From contig CALKTZ010000342.1 of NCBI GenBank assembly GCA_937997355.1, forward strand, positions 1 to 6,284: 6,284 bases of DNA. The letters run 5' to 3'. The position numbers and the translations under genes are program-made. Positions within the stretch are counted from its first letter, which is position 1. Every line of letters starts with the position of its first letter. A model generated the notes under the pieces. That model worked only from the letters and a program-made list of their open reading frames with translations, was not told the origin of the DNA and made no database searches. The DNA is from an uncultured Planctomycetales bacterium (GTDB lineage: Bacteria > Planctomycetota > Planctomycetia > Isosphaerales > Isosphaeraceae). This document shows positions 6,134-6,284 of this stretch, one piece after another.

Positions 6134-6284
6134 TTGAACCACCTCCAGATGCTCTATCTTGTTGGAGCGACAGGGGATTTGACTGACGCCCAGCTTCTGG
6201 ATCGGGTCGCGGAGAGACGAGGCGAGACGGCCGATGCCGCGTTCGCCACCCTGATGGAACGACACGGGGGCATGGTTTCCGCGG
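6134..6284 (+). CDS. ECF-type RNA polymerase sigma factor, N-terminal fragment (3' end outside window)
   Basis: The frame is open to the right edge and shows the first ~50 residues of a sigma-70-family ECF sigma factor, which would direct RNA polymerase to a dedicated promoter set. From the TTG it reads MNHLQMLYLVGATG, then DLTDAQLLDRVAERR, then ADAAFATLMERHGGMV. The 'D-x-Q-L-L-x-R...AFxxLMxRHGxMV' pattern is the start of sigma region 2 in the large ECF families of planctomycetes, where the usual form is SDGQLLERF...AAFEALVRRHGPMV. I chose TTG 6134 because of the GAGGAG 9 nt upstream and because relatives carry a short preceding helix; ATG 6149 is the alternative. Many planctomycete members carry long C-terminal membrane or repeat extensions that sense signals, but that part is out of view. 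It is divergent from the surface-protein genes, so control of those genes is possible but unproven. Confidence 0.8.
   Translation, partial: MNHLQMLYLVGATGDLTDAQLLDRVAERRGETADAAFATLMERHGGMVSA

Overview
The window looks like chromosomal DNA of a planctomycete, probably of the Isosphaeraceae type. The case rests on four things: high-GC coding sequence, two proteins that open with an LExRxxLS-type N-terminal motif (the LEPR-XLL-like signature of planctomycete surface proteins), a CARDB-repeat surface protein, and a planctomycete-style ECF sigma factor start with a 'LTDAQLLDRVAERR...AFATLMERHG' pattern. The lineage is inferred from these protein features; no rRNA or other marker is present.

Layout. 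Bases 2-844 (+) hold the C-terminal ~280 residues of an iron-dependent alcohol dehydrogenase cut by the left edge. After 133 bp comes a complete ferrochelatase (978-2045, +) of the actinobacterial/coproporphyrin-like type, with an internal Cys and a Cys-rich tail that may hold an Fe-S cluster. It converges on an alpha/beta-hydrolase (2144-2941, -). A strong stem-loop with a T-tract on the minus strand lies between them. The hydrolase keeps its nucleophile-elbow serine, but Asn stands where the Asp and His of the triad are expected. A 347-bp gap, part of it clearly AT-rich, separates it from two co-oriented minus-strand genes for putative surface proteins: a three-CARDB-domain protein (3289-4785) and, 349 bp upstream of that, an uncharacterised 247-aa protein (5135-5878). 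Both carry the LExRxxLS-like N-terminus. Divergent from them, at the right edge, is the first ~50 residues of an ECF sigma factor (6134 to beyond 6284, +), probably starting at TTG.

Functional picture. The left half is metabolic: alcohol/aldehyde redox and the iron-insertion step of heme synthesis. The right half is envelope-related, with a regulator. There is no clear single pathway linking the halves, and I see no mobile element, CRISPR array, tRNA or rRNA. I did not find a clear undescribed multi-gene system. The best leads are the hydrolase with apparently lost triad residues, the cysteine-bearing ferrochelatase, and the uncharacterised surface protein divergent from a sigma factor.
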